NCBI GenBank assembly: GCA_020152595.1
Contig: JAIGNY010001647.1
Coordinates: 787,001-851,000, forward strand
DNA from: Chiridota heheva
Taxonomy: Eukaryota; Echinodermata; Holothuroidea; Apodida; Chiridotidae
Direction of reading: 5' to 3'
DNA: 64,000 nucleotides
The notes below the pieces were generated by a model. It searched no databases and was not told where the DNA came from. It was given only the letters and a program-made list of their open reading frames with translations. Below, piece after piece: positions 35,931 through 46,956 of this stretch; within the stretch, counting starts at the first letter, position 1; each line of letters opens with the position of its first letter. The position numbers were made by a program, and so were the translations under genes.

Positions 35931-38194
35931 GAAAAAATAATATATACAATATATACATATATTTATACAATTTATTTTGTTTGTAATGGCCAATGTGCAG
36001 AACTTATATACATACATACATAAAACATACATACATAAGAACATACATACATACACACATACATATATATAACCTTGCTGAAATATGTATGTCCAGGTAT
36101 TATTCTTGGTTGTCCAGTGCAGTTGTACAAGTGATTTTTTTATCCTTTAAGATTTCTTCAATTTACTACAAGATTTTTTTTTTTAATTACCTGGACAAAA
36201 AGTCTGCATGAAACCTAATAAAATAAATAATGATGATGGAAATAAATATATATTGGTTTGTTGATGTATCTCATAGCTAATTATCCATACTATTTAATTA
36301 CCTCTTTTAAAATCATTTGATTTTTGTCCTTAAAATACTGAAATATGCTATAACATGCACTGACAAGAACATGTTTTGCCCATCTAATCATGTACAGTAC
36401 CTACAAATTTTAATAAGAGAGAAATGCAAATTTATTGTTATCTTATAGAAAAATATAAAAGATTGTCATGGGAAGTTCAGCTAGTCAGTGTATGACATCA
36501 CACAGTTGAATTGGACTTAGGCCCCTACACCATCCACTTTTCAACACACTGGTGGAATATTTGAAATGCAATCTTTTAAATGGATTGAGATAGCATATAA
36601 AGAAATGAGTTTTTACAAATTTATTTCTTAAAAGGAGATCTTCATGGAGAAGTGGGCTCAGGGTGTAGACCTACATGACATCTGCTTTTACTATTCCAAT
36701 GAATGGGAATTTTAAAACAACAGATCTCATTTTCGATACTCATTTTGTTGAAAAATGCATTAAATATTTATTAGAAATTAATTGAACATTCATACCAAAG
36801 GTTTTCATTATCATATGTACAACAAAAGTGTAGCAAATATTCTAGAGACTCAAACATAATTCACACTCGCATTTTTTGAAAACACACATTAAACTTGCAG
36901 CCCATTGGCATTGACTTTGCTGAAGTGTGTAAATCAGAGATTCAGAGCGAAATTTTTTGAGTAGGAATGCCAGGTAGGAATCTTCTTGGCATTTGTCAAC
37001 CATTGATTTCTTTTAAAAAAATGGCATGAAGAAGCAGCACTTCAATTACGTCATCGCAACATTTCTTTAGTTTGCAGCATATTGTTGGGCGGATAGACTG
37101 TCTTGACGGTAATTTGGTAGAAAATTCATCGTTTGAGTAGAAATGCCAGGTAGGAATCTTCTTGGCATTTGTCAACCATTGATTTCCTTTAAAAAAATGG
37201 CATGAAGAAGCAGCACTTCAATTACGCATCGCAACATTTCTTTAGTTTGCAGCATATTGTTGGGCGGATAGACTGTCTTGACGGTAATTTGTAGAAAATT
37301 CATCGTTTGAGTAGAAATGCCAGGTAGGAATCTTCTTGGCATTTGTCAACCATTGATTTCCTTTAAAAAAATGGCATGAAGAAGCAGCACTTCAATTACG
37401 TCATCGCAACATTTCTTTAGTTTGCAGCATATTGTTGGGCGGATAGACTGTCTTGACGGTAATTTTGTAGAAAATTCATCGTTTGTGAATCTAATCAGGA
37501 AAAAACTAACAAATACCGTGGCTTATACAAGAAGAAGGGAGTCTCCAGCAAATGTGAATAGAGTCAAAAAGTGTAATTAAGATTCGTGAGTGGTCAAAAT
37601 AAAGGAATTTTTATATACGGTTCGATAGTCGCGTTAGAAAGAGTCCTTTCTTTATATATATATATATATATATGGTAAGCATATAGGTTGCCATAACGTT
37701 AGGAACGCCTGTGGTGCAGTGTAGGGATTTAAAGCTTCTGCAGCATAGGCTATAGTATAGTATTATTATTCAATGCGATGACAGACTATGGATTCATACA
37801 CTTGACAGCTCTAGAACAACAAGTACAACTAAAAGTTACATTCACTGAAGCAGACCACAGCTAAAGACAAAATAGTAAAGTTTAACAAACACTGCACTAC
37901 AGAGACCCAGTGAGATTGGGTGAGAGACCTAATGTTATCCTAGTGTTAAATGAGTTAGGCCTACATGATGTTAACTCGCCACAAATCGTGAAAGGCCGAT
38001 GACGAGTTGGGCGAAAAATTAAGTATTGTTCTCTGAAAGAGTAATTAATGCAGTAAGCGTGTCTCATCAATTACTTGTTTGTGAGAAAATTTAAAACCAT
38101 TTTACATAATATCTCCGTTACTCAGATCCACATGAAGTGTATTTCTTACCTTCAATTCTTCGATAGATATTGTTTCTTCGGCGATAGTCTCCAT
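27296..38194 (-). CDS. FIS1: FIS1, mitochondrial fission 1 protein (gene, canonical isoform)
   Basis: Joined exons: 38150-38194, 32470-32679, 30633-30738, 27296-27384. All junctions are GT-AG. FIS1 is a small tail-anchored outer-membrane protein of mitochondria and peroxisomes. Its cytosolic six-helix TPR-like bundle takes part in fission and in TBC1D15 and DRP1-related recruitment. Here the N-terminal arm (METIAEETISIEELK) is followed by the conserved TQFEYAWCLVRS segment, DIRKG, the QRDCLFYLGIGYYRLK helix pair, YTKALQFVKGLLQTEP and an anchor. Length is 149 residues with tail A, or 157 with the distal tail B exon at 19243-19355. Introns are 5.5, 1.7 and 3.2 kb (11.3 kb to tail B), dense in repeats. 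A full CRE lies about 28 bp upstream of the ATG. Identity is near certain. Use of the two tails is inferred. Confidence 0.93.
27671..27772. repeat. Short minisatellite, 16-bp unit, about 6 copies
   Basis: Units of the form TGCCTCGATCTACAAA, the first four nearly identical and the last two diverged (CTTAATCTACGAAA, CTACATC). It lies in FIS1 intron 3, about 290 bp upstream of the proximal terminal exon. A CpG in each unit is notable in AT-rich surroundings. Confidence 0.8.
27995..28945. repeat. 0.95-kb GC-rich minisatellite, GTGCGTGCAGCGG units
   Basis: An array of 11-14 bp units, GTGCGTGCAGCG plus one to four extra G. The family is graded: TGTGCAGTGCAGC variants at both outer parts and GGGGTGCGTGCAGC runs within. 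It ends in degenerate GTACGCGCAG units up to about 29010. Because the unit length is mostly not a multiple of three and stops are absent, long open frames exist in several frames on both strands (up to 462 codons on the minus strand). These are translations of the repeat. The array lies in FIS1 intron 3 between exon 3 and the proximal terminal exon. Every unit holds the core GCGTG. Confidence 0.9.
29241..29480. repeat. Tandem repeat of about 80 bp, three copies
   Basis: Each unit carries CATTCTGCAGTCTGT, GGACCACACC-TGGCCCTA, and CCCTAGGGTATCTTAGGGAT, then CTGCTAGGG. Starts lie near 29241, 29320 and 29402. The third copy is diverged. Within a unit, TAGGG and CCCTA blocks could pair. It sits in FIS1 intron 3. 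Confidence 0.8.
30633..30738 (-). CDS. FIS1: FIS1 exon 3 (C-terminal part of the TPR-like domain)
   Basis: The acceptor is TGCCCTTTTCAG and the donor is AAAG|GTAAGTG. It encodes DYTKALQFVKGLLQTEP, then SNHQAKDLEQLIKKKMNK, and the first base of the Asp codon that either terminal exon completes. The KxVxGLLQTEPxNxQA stretch is a hallmark of metazoan FIS1. The exon ends in phase 1, and both terminal exons begin in the matching phase. Confidence 0.93.
31100..32156 (-). repeat. Old repeat segment with a MITE-like right terminus
   Basis: From about 32070 to 32156 the sequence GAAGGAATAACATATCAAC, ATTGTTTCTAAAATTTT and ATGGGAATATTCC matches the reverse-oriented terminus of the MITE at 23557-24134. 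I could not find a clean left end. The remainder (31100-32070) is AT-rich intron of FIS1 without a coding exon. Confidence 0.45.
32157..32460. repeat. Minisatellite of about 20-22 bp GGGAATATTCCTTTAAAAACAT units
   Basis: About 13-14 units containing the palindrome GGAATATTCC followed by TTTAAAA-CAT. The left end continues directly from a MITE-like terminus whose last bases are the unit itself. The right end stops 8 bp from the donor splice site of FIS1 exon 2 (intron begins at 32469). Units in the middle (32240-32320) are more degenerate. Confidence 0.85.
32470..32679 (-). CDS. FIS1: FIS1 exon 2 (core of the TPR-like bundle)
   Basis: Acceptor TTTCCCTCAG, donor AAAG|GTAAAATTG, exactly 70 codons. 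It begins KYEQVYNAELARGKVSAK and includes TQFEYAWCLVRSPY, NDIRKGTLLMEELL and QRDCLFYLGIGYYRLK. The spacing of these blocks matches vertebrate FIS1 without gaps. The downstream intron is occupied by a minisatellite from its ninth base onward. Confidence 0.95.
32711..33268. mobile_element. Possible hAT-like MITE with TATCGCGATA palindromes
   Basis: The left end has CTGTCACGACAT, and the right end in reverse has CTGTCATGACAT. ATATCGCGATAT palindromes occur near both ends (32760-32790 and about 33205-33215). The end points are approximate and no target duplication is clear. It lies in FIS1 intron 1 and directly abuts the LINE 3' end at 33270. Confidence 0.45.
33270..35040 (-). mobile_element. 5'-truncated LINE with RNase H domain
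   Basis: Minus-strand translation shows, from 35040 down: a reverse-transcriptase C-terminal segment (LNGNRIPKVKHTKG, then RAKLDYGNIVY and NEALGLCLGA, with a stop or frameshift), then an RNase H domain. The RNase H block has YTDGSKEG, FSAEAKA, IFSDSKSV and WIPSHVGIPGNDRADAAAK, so all four acidic catalytic positions are present. A later HHVLLACPLY-like block precedes the 3' UTR (GGCACCACGAC...GGGTCAAATTGTGCC). C-terminal RNase H places it in the I/Nimb/Jockey-related group. Part of the coding region (34461-34541 and 34598-34680) is locally duplicated, so the copy is defective. It lies in FIS1 intron 1. Confidence 0.8.
34461..34680. repeat. Internal 137-bp tandem duplication inside the LINE
   Basis: The block GTCCTATCAAAGAGGGTGGA through GGACTCTAAAAGCATA occurs twice, at about 34500-34583 and 34598-34682, virtually identical. 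It therefore post-dates the insertion or is a very recent change. It disrupts the spacing of the reverse transcriptase C-terminus. Confidence 0.7.
35690..36070. repeat. TA and ACAT/GTAT microsatellites around an inverted repeat
   Basis: TA runs at about 35695-35716, 35748-35800 and 35906-35930, and ACAT units at 36008-36066. Between the TA runs, 35810-35900 forms an inverted repeat whose arms share ATGTCAATAACAATTT (one mirrored) with about 25 bp between. It looks like a short foldback element inserted in a TA microsatellite. Confidence 0.7.
36071..36956. other. FIS1 intron 1: no gene recognised
   Basis: AT-rich intron sequence. I see neither an exon nor a bounded repeat. Confidence 0.4.
36957..37485. 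repeat. Three tandem copies of a 174-179 bp unit
   Basis: Units start at about 36957, 37133 and 37307 with TTGAGTAG(G/A)AATGCCAGG. They are nearly identical through ATGGCATGAAGAAGCAGCAC, TTACGTCATCGC (second copy loses one base) and GGGCGGATAGACTGTC. The near-identity implies a recent triplication. It lies in FIS1 intron 1, 0.7-1.2 kb downstream of exon 1. Each unit contains one ACGTCA half-CRE, degraded to ACGCATC in the middle unit. Confidence 0.9.
38150..38194 (-). CDS. FIS1: FIS1 exon 1 (start codon and N-terminal arm)
   Basis: ATG at 38194 in the context GAAAATGGA opens METIAEETISIEELK, 15 codons, ending at donor AAG|GTAAGAA. The arm resembles the vertebrate FIS1 start (an acidic stretch with SVEDL), and the next exon follows without a phase break. 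There is no other in-frame upstream ATG in the visible promoter. Confidence 0.85.
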
Positions 38195-38221
38195 TTTCCA
38201 ATTTCATGTTTACTGCATGCA

Positions 38222-38229
38222 TGACGTCA
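38222..38229. promoter_or_regulatory. Full palindromic CRE, TGACGTCA, upstream of FIS1
   Basis: TGACGTCA lies 28 bp upstream of the FIS1 start codon. This is the consensus CREB/ATF site. The transcription start is not visible, so it may lie in the promoter or in the 5' UTR. A CRE by chance within 50 bp of a start is unlikely in DNA this AT-rich but not impossible. Confidence 0.45.
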
Positions 38230-38247
38230 TTTGATACTACGTAACTT

Positions 38248-38590
38248 CAAGATGTATTGCGAAAGTTCGGTACCCGCGTTCAACGGTCCATGGGAAATGA
38301 TTCCCCAGAACATAACATAAATAACAAGATGACGGGCTAAGAAGGGTTAGTAACCCCCCTCCCCAAGCAAAAAAAACCTCTAAATTAACACCACCACCCC
38401 CCCCCCCCCCTCACACACACAAAAAAAACAAAAAAACAAAAAACAAAGATGTGAATTATTGCGAAAGTTCTGTACCGTACCCGTGTTCAACGGTCAAGGG
38501 GAAATCCCCACAGCATAACATAAATAATAAGATGACGTTTTAAGAAGGGTTAGTCACCCTATAAAAGCCCAAACTAACACCACACCACCA
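38248..38590. repeat. Duplicated FIS1 upstream segment
   Basis: The segment around ATTGCGAAAGTTC-GTACC, CGTTCAACGGTC and ATAACATAAATAA-AAGATGACG, then TAAGAAGGGTTAGT, occurs at 38257-38362 and again at 38458-38560. It is a direct duplication separated by C and CA runs, so a stretch of FIS1 5' flank is present twice. Confidence 0.75.
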
Positions 38591-38608
38591 CAAAAATAAA
38601 ATATAGTA

Positions 38609-39559
<951 letters not shown>

Positions 39560-39560
<1 letters not shown>

Positions 39561-41170
39561 AGTAAAGAACTTATCAATGTTGACTAAAACTGTGAACAGA
39601 ATTTGGAGCTAACTACCTAATCGGGCAAACCATTCCACTCATTTACAACATTCTTCCATAGTGTAGTGCTTTGCCCTCTCACCTGCACATCCCGGATTCG
39701 AATCCCGGCGGGTCTGCAACCAGTGAGTTCATAACTGGTTATCAAAGGCCGTGGCCGTCTTGATATATTGCCAGCACTGGATGCTTTAGGGACGTTAAAC
39801 CTAAGCTGCTATGCTATGCTAACTCTTTGCAAAAAGCTAAAACGCCAAATTTCTATCCGTAAGAACTCTTTGGTCAACTTCAAACTGTTACCACGTGTCA
39901 CATGAGTATTAGCTGAAACATGCAAGAAATTACAGGAAGTCAAAGCGTCACTACCAGATAGGAATTTAAAAACCTATATCATATCGCCACATACTCTTTT
40001 CAACTCAAGTGTGATCAAACCAAGAATTTGCAAACTAGATTCAGAAGACAGATTCCTTACTTTGGAAATAAGTCTAGTAGCTTTTTGCTGAACCTGCTCC
40101 AAAATGAACTTATCCTTCTCACAAAAGGGACTCCAAGCTATGATAGCATACTTAATGTGAGGCCTGACTAACTGCTTATACAAATTAAGAACAACCTCTC
40201 TACCAAGAAAACAACATTTCTTCTATCAAACCAAGCATTATATTTGCCCTTGCAGCTGCTAAAGCACACTGTTAAGAAGGCTTCAGGTTGCTAGTATGAC
40301 AACACCTAGATCCCTTTCTTGATCAACACAACCAAGATTTGAACCATTCATACAGTAATCAAAAGCCAAATTGCTCTGACCAAAATGAATAAGTTTGCAT
40401 TTATCAACATTGAATGACATCTGCTATGTTTAGGACCAAGAAACTAACTTATCCAGATCAGTTTGCAAAAGTGAAGAATCACTAGCATCATCAACAATCC
40501 TGTACAGCTTATTGTCATCAGCAAATTTACAAATCCTGGAGCCAAGGGATAAATCAATATCATTAATAAAGATTAAGAAAAGAAGCAGACCCAATACAGA
40601 ACCCTGAGGAACACCACTTGCAACCTTCTTCCATGGAGATACTCCAACATTAACAGCAATTCTTTGTGACCGTGTCAACTAACCAAGAATTACTTTTTGG
40701 AAATCTAAATAGATAACATCCACATTATGACCAGAATCAACTAGTTTAGTAACATCATCAAGAAACTCCAATAAATTAGAAACACAAGACCTCTTAGGCA
40801 AGAACCCATTCTGGGACATATTCAACAAACCATTGACCAGTAAATGATCTAGTACAACATCCTTAACAATGGACTCCATGACCTTGCACACTACACTAGT
40901 AAGACTCACTGGCCTATAGTTACAAGGCAAACTGTGGTCACCCTTTTTAAAAATAGGAGTTACATTAGCAATTCTCCAATCACTAGGAAGAACACCAACA
41001 TCAAAGCACTTTGAAAAGATAATACTCAGGGGAACAGAAAGAACACCCATGTAAGACAGCAGGATGTATACCAGCAAGATGTATACCATCTGGACCGGGT
41101 GCTTTATTTGAATTCAAAAGCACTGAAAAAGTTCTGTCATTTTGATACTGACCCAAATGTCTCAAAATGA
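39560..41170 (-). mobile_element. CR1-like LINE fragment, interrupted by a SINE
   Basis: Minus-strand reading gives reverse transcriptase motifs in order: NSNKAPGPDGIHL, FNYRP-type NYRPVSLTSV, ISLTSVVCKVMES, NGFLPKRSCVSNL, DVIYLDFQK, GVPQGSVLG, KFADDNKLYR and the C-terminal YKQLVRPHIKYAIIAWSPF with ILGLITLELKRVCGDMI. These are typical of CR1/jockey-type elements. Frameshifts break the frame (at about 40680 and 40300), GPLLF is GLLLF, and the 5' part is missing. The C-terminal tail near 39560-39650 (EWNGLP-like) is split by the SINE at 39650-39830. Confidence 0.85.
39650..39830 (+). repeat. tRNA-derived SINE inserted in the CR1-like LINE
   Basis: Contains GATTCGAATCCC (box B), then GGTCTGCAACCAGTGAGTTC and ATCAAAGGCCGTGGCCG. 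The same order occurs in the SINE at 55378-55515, in the same orientation. Flanking LINE coding sequence, AGAGTT on one side and GTAAATGAG on the other, would be continuous without it, so this is a nested insertion. Box A is degenerate. Confidence 0.7.
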
Positions 41171-41188
41171 TGGAAGACCTTTTTGTGT

Positions 41189-41461
41189 TAAGGAAAGGTA
41201 TCGTCTCATAAATATATTCAGAAGTGAACGCCGTGTACTGGGAACATCACTTCCGGTTTTGAATTTTACCTATTGATCGCGAGAAATCTGCGATGTTCTT
41301 GATCACACATCCGCCGGACCAATCACAAGGGCCTGCATGTGAATTCAATAAATAAACAGATTTCTCGCAATCAATAAGAAAAATTGAAAACCGGAAGTGA
41401 CGTTACAAGCACGGTAGAGTTTACTTCTGAATTTATTTATGGAACGATACCTTTCCTTTAA
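41189..41461. mobile_element. Foldback MITE, about 100-bp imperfect inverted arms
   Basis: The left arm is TTAAGGAAAGGTATCG, then ATATTCAGAAGTGAAC, ACTTCCGGTTTTGAATTTT and GATCGCGAGAAATCTG. The right arm in reverse gives TTAAAGGAAAGGTATCG, CAGAAGTAAAC, ACTTCCGGTTTTCAATTTT and ATTGCGAGAAATCTG. Both ends border TTAA-like sequence, so a TTAA target (piggyBac type) is possible. A partial copy lies at 24476-24660. Non-coding. Confidence 0.75.
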
Positions 41462-41619
41462 TATTCAATGAAGTGAGGACATGGTTAAGGGGAAGTGGAA
41501 AAATAAAGACTTGGGACACAAAAGTCATATTCATATTTTCCATGTGGCAATAAAGGCATTTGTACACAGTGAATCCCTAAAGGAGAAGCAGACCATCAGT
41601 AGGTAGGAGGAAAAGGTTC

Positions 41620-41752
41620 CAGGGCAGTGATTCTCCTTTGCAACATATGGGAGGGGGAGGGGGGGTCATTCATATCCTTCATAAGGCAGGGCATTTTTTT
41701 CATTTCAAAACCTCATTTATTTATTTTTATTCTGGAGGGAATTACAGCCCTG
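41620..41752. mobile_element. Possible 133-bp MITE, CAGGGC ends
   Basis: The left end is CAGGGCAGTGATTCTCC and the right end read in reverse is CAGGGCTGTAATTCC. They match at most positions, like the perfect-TSD element at 13994-14192. The 8-mers outside (AAAGGTTC and GGGTATTC) match poorly, so the target duplication is not supported. Confidence 0.4.
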
Positions 41753-42705
41753 GGGTATTCCCAGAGGAAAATTCCAGTTAGGATTCCCAACTGGGATTAA
41801 CTGGTCCCAACTTGGATTGAATATTTCGAACTGGTCCCAACTTGGAAATTCCTAACTTGAAGCAGTTCATCCAAGTTGTGATTGTCCAAAATTCTGTTGG
41901 AACCAGTTGGAAAAATCCCAACTGGAAATATCTTTTGGGTTGGGAGAGACAGATCCTGCATTTATTTTATTTTAATAACAAAATAATGGCAACATCAGCA
42001 TAAAGCACCCCCTTGAAAGTACATTTCCCTCCAAATTGTATGAAAATTGCTAGGGTACCTTGTTTTGCTTCCAACATTTCTGTCATATGCAAGTTGGTGC
42101 ATCAGTTCTACAATTTTGTAATATTGGCAGACCAATTGAAGTGAGCTGTGGGTCAAATAAATAAAGACTAGGTCTCCAAAAAATTGTTGGAAACTTGAAG
42201 CTTGGGCTCCTGCTTGGAGGTAATGTCTTGTGCGATGATAAGCCAACTGCTTCATGGGTGTCTAACTACAAGGAAAACATGGGTCACCTCTCCATTTTTT
42301 CAATCTTCAAAAGATTTCTTTCAAAACTGCCACTATTTCAATTACATGTAAACCCTACGTTTATCTACTGAGAAGGCCATATCTCTCAATCTCACCAACC
42401 ACCTTGCCACACATCTAGATTTACATAAGTCCATTTATTCACTTTGGGCACACGCTTTTGCCAAAGATGGCACCAGGACTTTACCCTATAGGGAAAGAAT
42501 GGCAGAAAATGGAGTGATTATTGATGGGTTGTCACAAAATTTCAAATTTGTCACGTTTTGAATGTCGCATAATTTTTGGCACCTTTTGCACAGAATGTCA
42601 CATCAGGTTTGCCTTTTGTCATATTTGATTGGCATAGATTCACACATCATGACCAGCCTGCTGCCAGTGACCAATAATACTCATAGAAAGGACATGATGA
42701 AAATC

Positions 42706-43090
42706 TGTCGCAATAGATTTTTAGTCCAAAATCCTCAAAGCCTACAAGGTTGAACAAAAACATCACATAAAATCACTCATCTATAAACAAACAAAACCTT
42801 CACTATTAAAAACCATCTTATTTGTATATTATTACTTCAAGCCAGACACTTTGACCACAGGGGAATACTTTTGTCATTGTGTTGAGTAAAAGTCAGTGCA
42901 GCTGCAGTGAAATGTTTTTACTATCAATGTCAGATTATGACTATGGAAAGTGAGGGGAAGTGTGTGGAAATCTCTGGTGTAATTGCTTGTGCTGGATTGT
43001 GGTTTGTGAGCAAAATAGACCCCAACAGATTTTAGATTTTGTCGGGGCTTAAGACACAAAATGTATTACGAGGTTTAGACTTAATGGGTC
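42706..43090. repeat. Dispersed repeat, copy 1 of two
   Basis: From CAATAGATTTTTAGTCCAAA through CAAAGCCTACAAGGTTGAAC, ATTACTTCAAGCCAGACA and TTGACCACAGGGGAAT, then CAGTGCAGCTGCAGTGAAAT, to GACTTAATGG. The same order, with moderate divergence, recurs at 47541-47915 in the same orientation. Which family it belongs to I cannot say. Confidence 0.75.
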
Positions 43091-45775
43091 ATTTGGCTAT
43101 GTCTTTTTCATGACAAATGGAATCCACCACTAAAATGCAACATCAAATTACCAATGAGTGTGAGTGAAGGGGTAAAGCATGTCATGAATTTTAATACATC
43201 TGTTTATGCTCATTTTGTCACAAAATTTTCAAAATGTCACAGAATGCAACAGATTTTGTGGACAATGAAATTTTCTCACAAAATGTAATCATGTCATGGA
43301 TGCTCCATTGTCTGGAATGGCTAGCATCCAGGGAAGTGATCTTAAATAGAAATCTACGATAATTTCCTAATGCTCTCAAACAGATTCAGGTCCCCGACTG
43401 GGCAAATGTAGCCCAATCATCCCCTCCTGGCACCTTTCCTGGTTTAAACAGTATTTATTTCATATTTGCAAAACACAGATTGCCACCTTCAAATGTCGAC
43501 AATTTACCACATATAACTTAACAATATACCAGTGGGCTATAATTGTTGAAAGGGCCCTAGGTAGCACTGTCACTGGTTAAAATTACAAATGCATCTGTTC
43601 TAGTTAAAGAGTGATTATCATTAGACACCTCAGCAAAATTATTGTTACTGTAAATTTCCTTCTAAAAAATTAATCCCCCACATAGCTAGCTCGAATCTTC
43701 ATGCCCAAATCACGTAGTGACCTAATCCGGAGCATGCACATAGAACCTTCAACACTTGACCAGATCTGGTCGCAAAATTGTATTCGATATCAAAACTTTA
43801 ATTTAATCTAAAAATTGATAAAGTCGAACTTTTCTATTAGTGTTCTACAGAGAATAAAATAACAAGTCTTGCATAAAATTTTCCTCTAAAAAACAAAAAT
43901 GAGCCATAAATGATATGCATCATTCAAATAGCTTAAAACCCAATGATGCATCAAAACGCAATCATAAGATGTGATGGTCTGCCCTTCTTTGGACATTTTA
44001 ACGTGAGAACGCTCGTGCACATGATTTAAGTGTATCCGCCCGCGCAACAGTGTACAGATTCTGCTCGAGCATGTTCAAATATGCACTGATACTGATACCG
44101 TTCCATTTCTGACGCTGTGAACAACCAAATAGCAAAGAAAGTGTGGGAAAAGGCTCGTTTCCTCAGGATTGGCTTTGTTAACTGCAATGAAGAAGGTAAT
44201 TTTCTCAAGACTTGAATTACTATTTTGAGAACATTAGGTTTTGAAATTTTAAGGTGTGTAAACTTTTGCATTGAAGTAAATGGGGTTTGCTCCGAAAAAG
44301 TAGTGAAATTTTTTACACATAGAAATTCATAGCGAGGTGTTTTCACTACCACATATCTGGACAAGTCAACAAAAACTTGTAACACAAAGAGAACATTCTA
44401 ACACTTCCTTGCCTTTTCTTAAACTTTATTGTACTTTGTCTCAGCAGAAAACTGTTTCTTACATCTTACAAAGGCATGAATATTTACAGAAGATTACTAT
44501 AAAACAATTTAACTTCTTCGATCTATCATAACTTTATAAACGACTCAAGTTCTTCCTTTAAAACTTTGGAACTATGCAACCGTCTTATTTTTTAACTTGC
44601 TGGTTTATACTTAAAAATAAAGAGGTGTGCTTGTTCATACATCACACACAAATTTGTATAGTAACAAAACAAACTTCATAATCCTGAAAAATGGTTAAAT
44701 TCTAAAAGATATTAAAGGAGATTGAATGAGATTCCTTGATATACTCATCACTCTCAGTCATTTTTCACACAATCAAGCTTGCATTGCAGAACTGTCATCA
44801 ATTGAACCCATTTTGGTTTCATTACAGCTGGCATAATCCCCAAAGCTTCACATCCTTATAAATCATGTACCTGAATTAAAATGTATCTGTTATCAAATGT
44901 ACATGTATAAACAATGCAGTCATATGTGAAGAAACTGGGGGAGGGGTTGTGGGTTGACGTCCCCCCACTTTTCCAAAAACAACAAGTGTCCCTTTTGAAA
45001 ATGAAATGTGCCCCTCAACTACTGACCCAATAGTTGGAAACTGGCGACTTTTGTCAGTCCTATATATGGGAGGAATGTGTCCCCATTGGAAGAGTGCCCC
45101 TTTTTACTTTACTTTGTTGTTTTGGGCTCACTTGTTCTATCAACAGATTGGGATGAAGGCCATCTCACCTGAAAAGTGCCCCCTAAAAGATCGTGCCCAC
45201 ACTTTCGGAAAACTTCCTACACCCCCGAATGCAGTACCATCGTAATTGTCTCATCATATCAAAATATACAACTCTGTAAAAGAGTTGGACCATGGAGCTA
45301 TCTATTAACCGAGCTCCATGGTTGGACTAAAATCTTGGACAAAAATTGTTGTCGCAATTTTCCCCTTCTACTTTTCAATGTTGATTGAAACAAAAGCACT
45401 CAGGGATAATACTCTTTAACTCCCAACGTTGAGATGGGGTACAAGGAGCTCAAGAATGTGACAACTAATATGTCCAAGATTGGAGTTCTTCTCAGCAGCA
45501 CTATGCTTAATGTCAAAAACCATCCAATCAGAGGTTAACCAATACTCTAAGCTGTTGCTGGAGAACACTCTATGACTTATTATGACTTTCCCATCTTTCC
45601 CACCCTTATTTTTGTGTTAACTTTAAACCTTTCATTACCTGCAATGTTGGTTGATATTGTACTCAAGTGTGATGAGCATCATTTTTGATGCATGACAGCA
45701 TTTTATACATCATTACAATATCAATCCCCCTCCTCCCTGAAGCATAACCCTGTTATTTTACTATTACAATTTCAA
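43091..45775. other. Intergenic, no gene recognised
   Basis: No supported exon. The frame at 44026-44385 (minus) has no family resemblance. A short hairpin at 45289-45326 has 12-bp arms around CCATGGAGCT. A PolyA-free AT-rich background otherwise. Confidence 0.4.
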
Positions 45776-46215
45776 TTGGTGTGAAATATCACACTACCTG
45801 ATGTGAAATATCACACTTAACTGAAGAGAAATATCACACTAGCTGATGTGAAATATCACACTGATGTGAAACATCGCATTAATTGATCAGATACATCACA
45901 TTAACTGATATGAAATGAACACCAACTGATGTGAAATATCAAAATAACAGATGTGAAATATCACACTAACTGATGTGAAATATCACACTAACTGATGTGA
46001 AATATCACACTGATGTGAAACATTGCATCAATTGATTAGATACATCACATCAACTGATTTGAAATGAACACCAACTGATGTGAAATATCAAAATAACATA
46101 CGTGAAATATCACACTGACTGATGTGAAATATCACACTAACTAATGTGAAATATCACACTAACTGACATGAAATATCACACTGATGTAAAATATCGCACT
46201 GATGTGAACCATCAC
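45776..46215. repeat. 22-bp minisatellite, GATGTGAAATATCACACTAA units
   Basis: About 20 degenerate units. Most contain GTGAAATATCACA, a near-palindrome (GTGA-AATA-TCAC). Higher-order structure is visible: a six-unit block with AAATGAACACCAACTGATG occurs twice (about 45900-45960 and 46060-46110). Non-coding. Confidence 0.85.
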
Positions 46216-46956
46216 ATTAGCAATAAATACATCATATGCAGAATCTGTTAGTTAGGTAAATATCTTACAAGACCACATGCTGATCATTTCATTCTATATT
46301 TAGAAATTTAAACTCTAATTATAAGTGAATGATAGAAAACCATATTCCTCAATGGCCTATCTAACAATTTAAGTGCAACACTGACAGCAGAAGGCTTAAA
46401 ATCTGTCAGAACTGTGTGCAATGAACCTCTCTTTACAATATGAATCTACAAAGTAAATCTTCATCTCTGTATATACATACACTTGTTCAAAAATACAACA
46501 AGCTTTTCTTTTTGGCTTAAAAGGGATAAGCTGAAAGTAATCCCCATTGGATTACAATCCCTTAGAATCTTCTGACAACAGCAGAAATAAAGCTTATAAA
46601 ATAATATTCTAAATTGTGTTATCTGTTTTTTGAAATTTTAATATTAAAACATGATTACCCTCCATGGAAACAAAATATCTACTCATTGATCAAGAAAGAA
46701 AATGTAAGAAATCATCAAAGCAACAAAAACACGTTTTTATTTTATTGTACACGAAGAAAGAAACATTTTGATTTATACATTTTTAGGCTTTTCTAATCGT
46801 CAAACAGATTTTATCTTACACATTCCGAGAAATTTTGAACAGGCTTTTTTCTTAACTTTCCAAAACCTTAACATGCTGCTCTGGTCCTAAATACAACCAA
46901 TATATGCATACAACTTAAGTCTCTCCCACTTTCTATTGAATAGAGTGACTAAAACA

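Noticed and set aside
44026..44385. 119-codon minus frame
   Set aside because: Composition is not far from chance, with no recognisable motif and no splice context.
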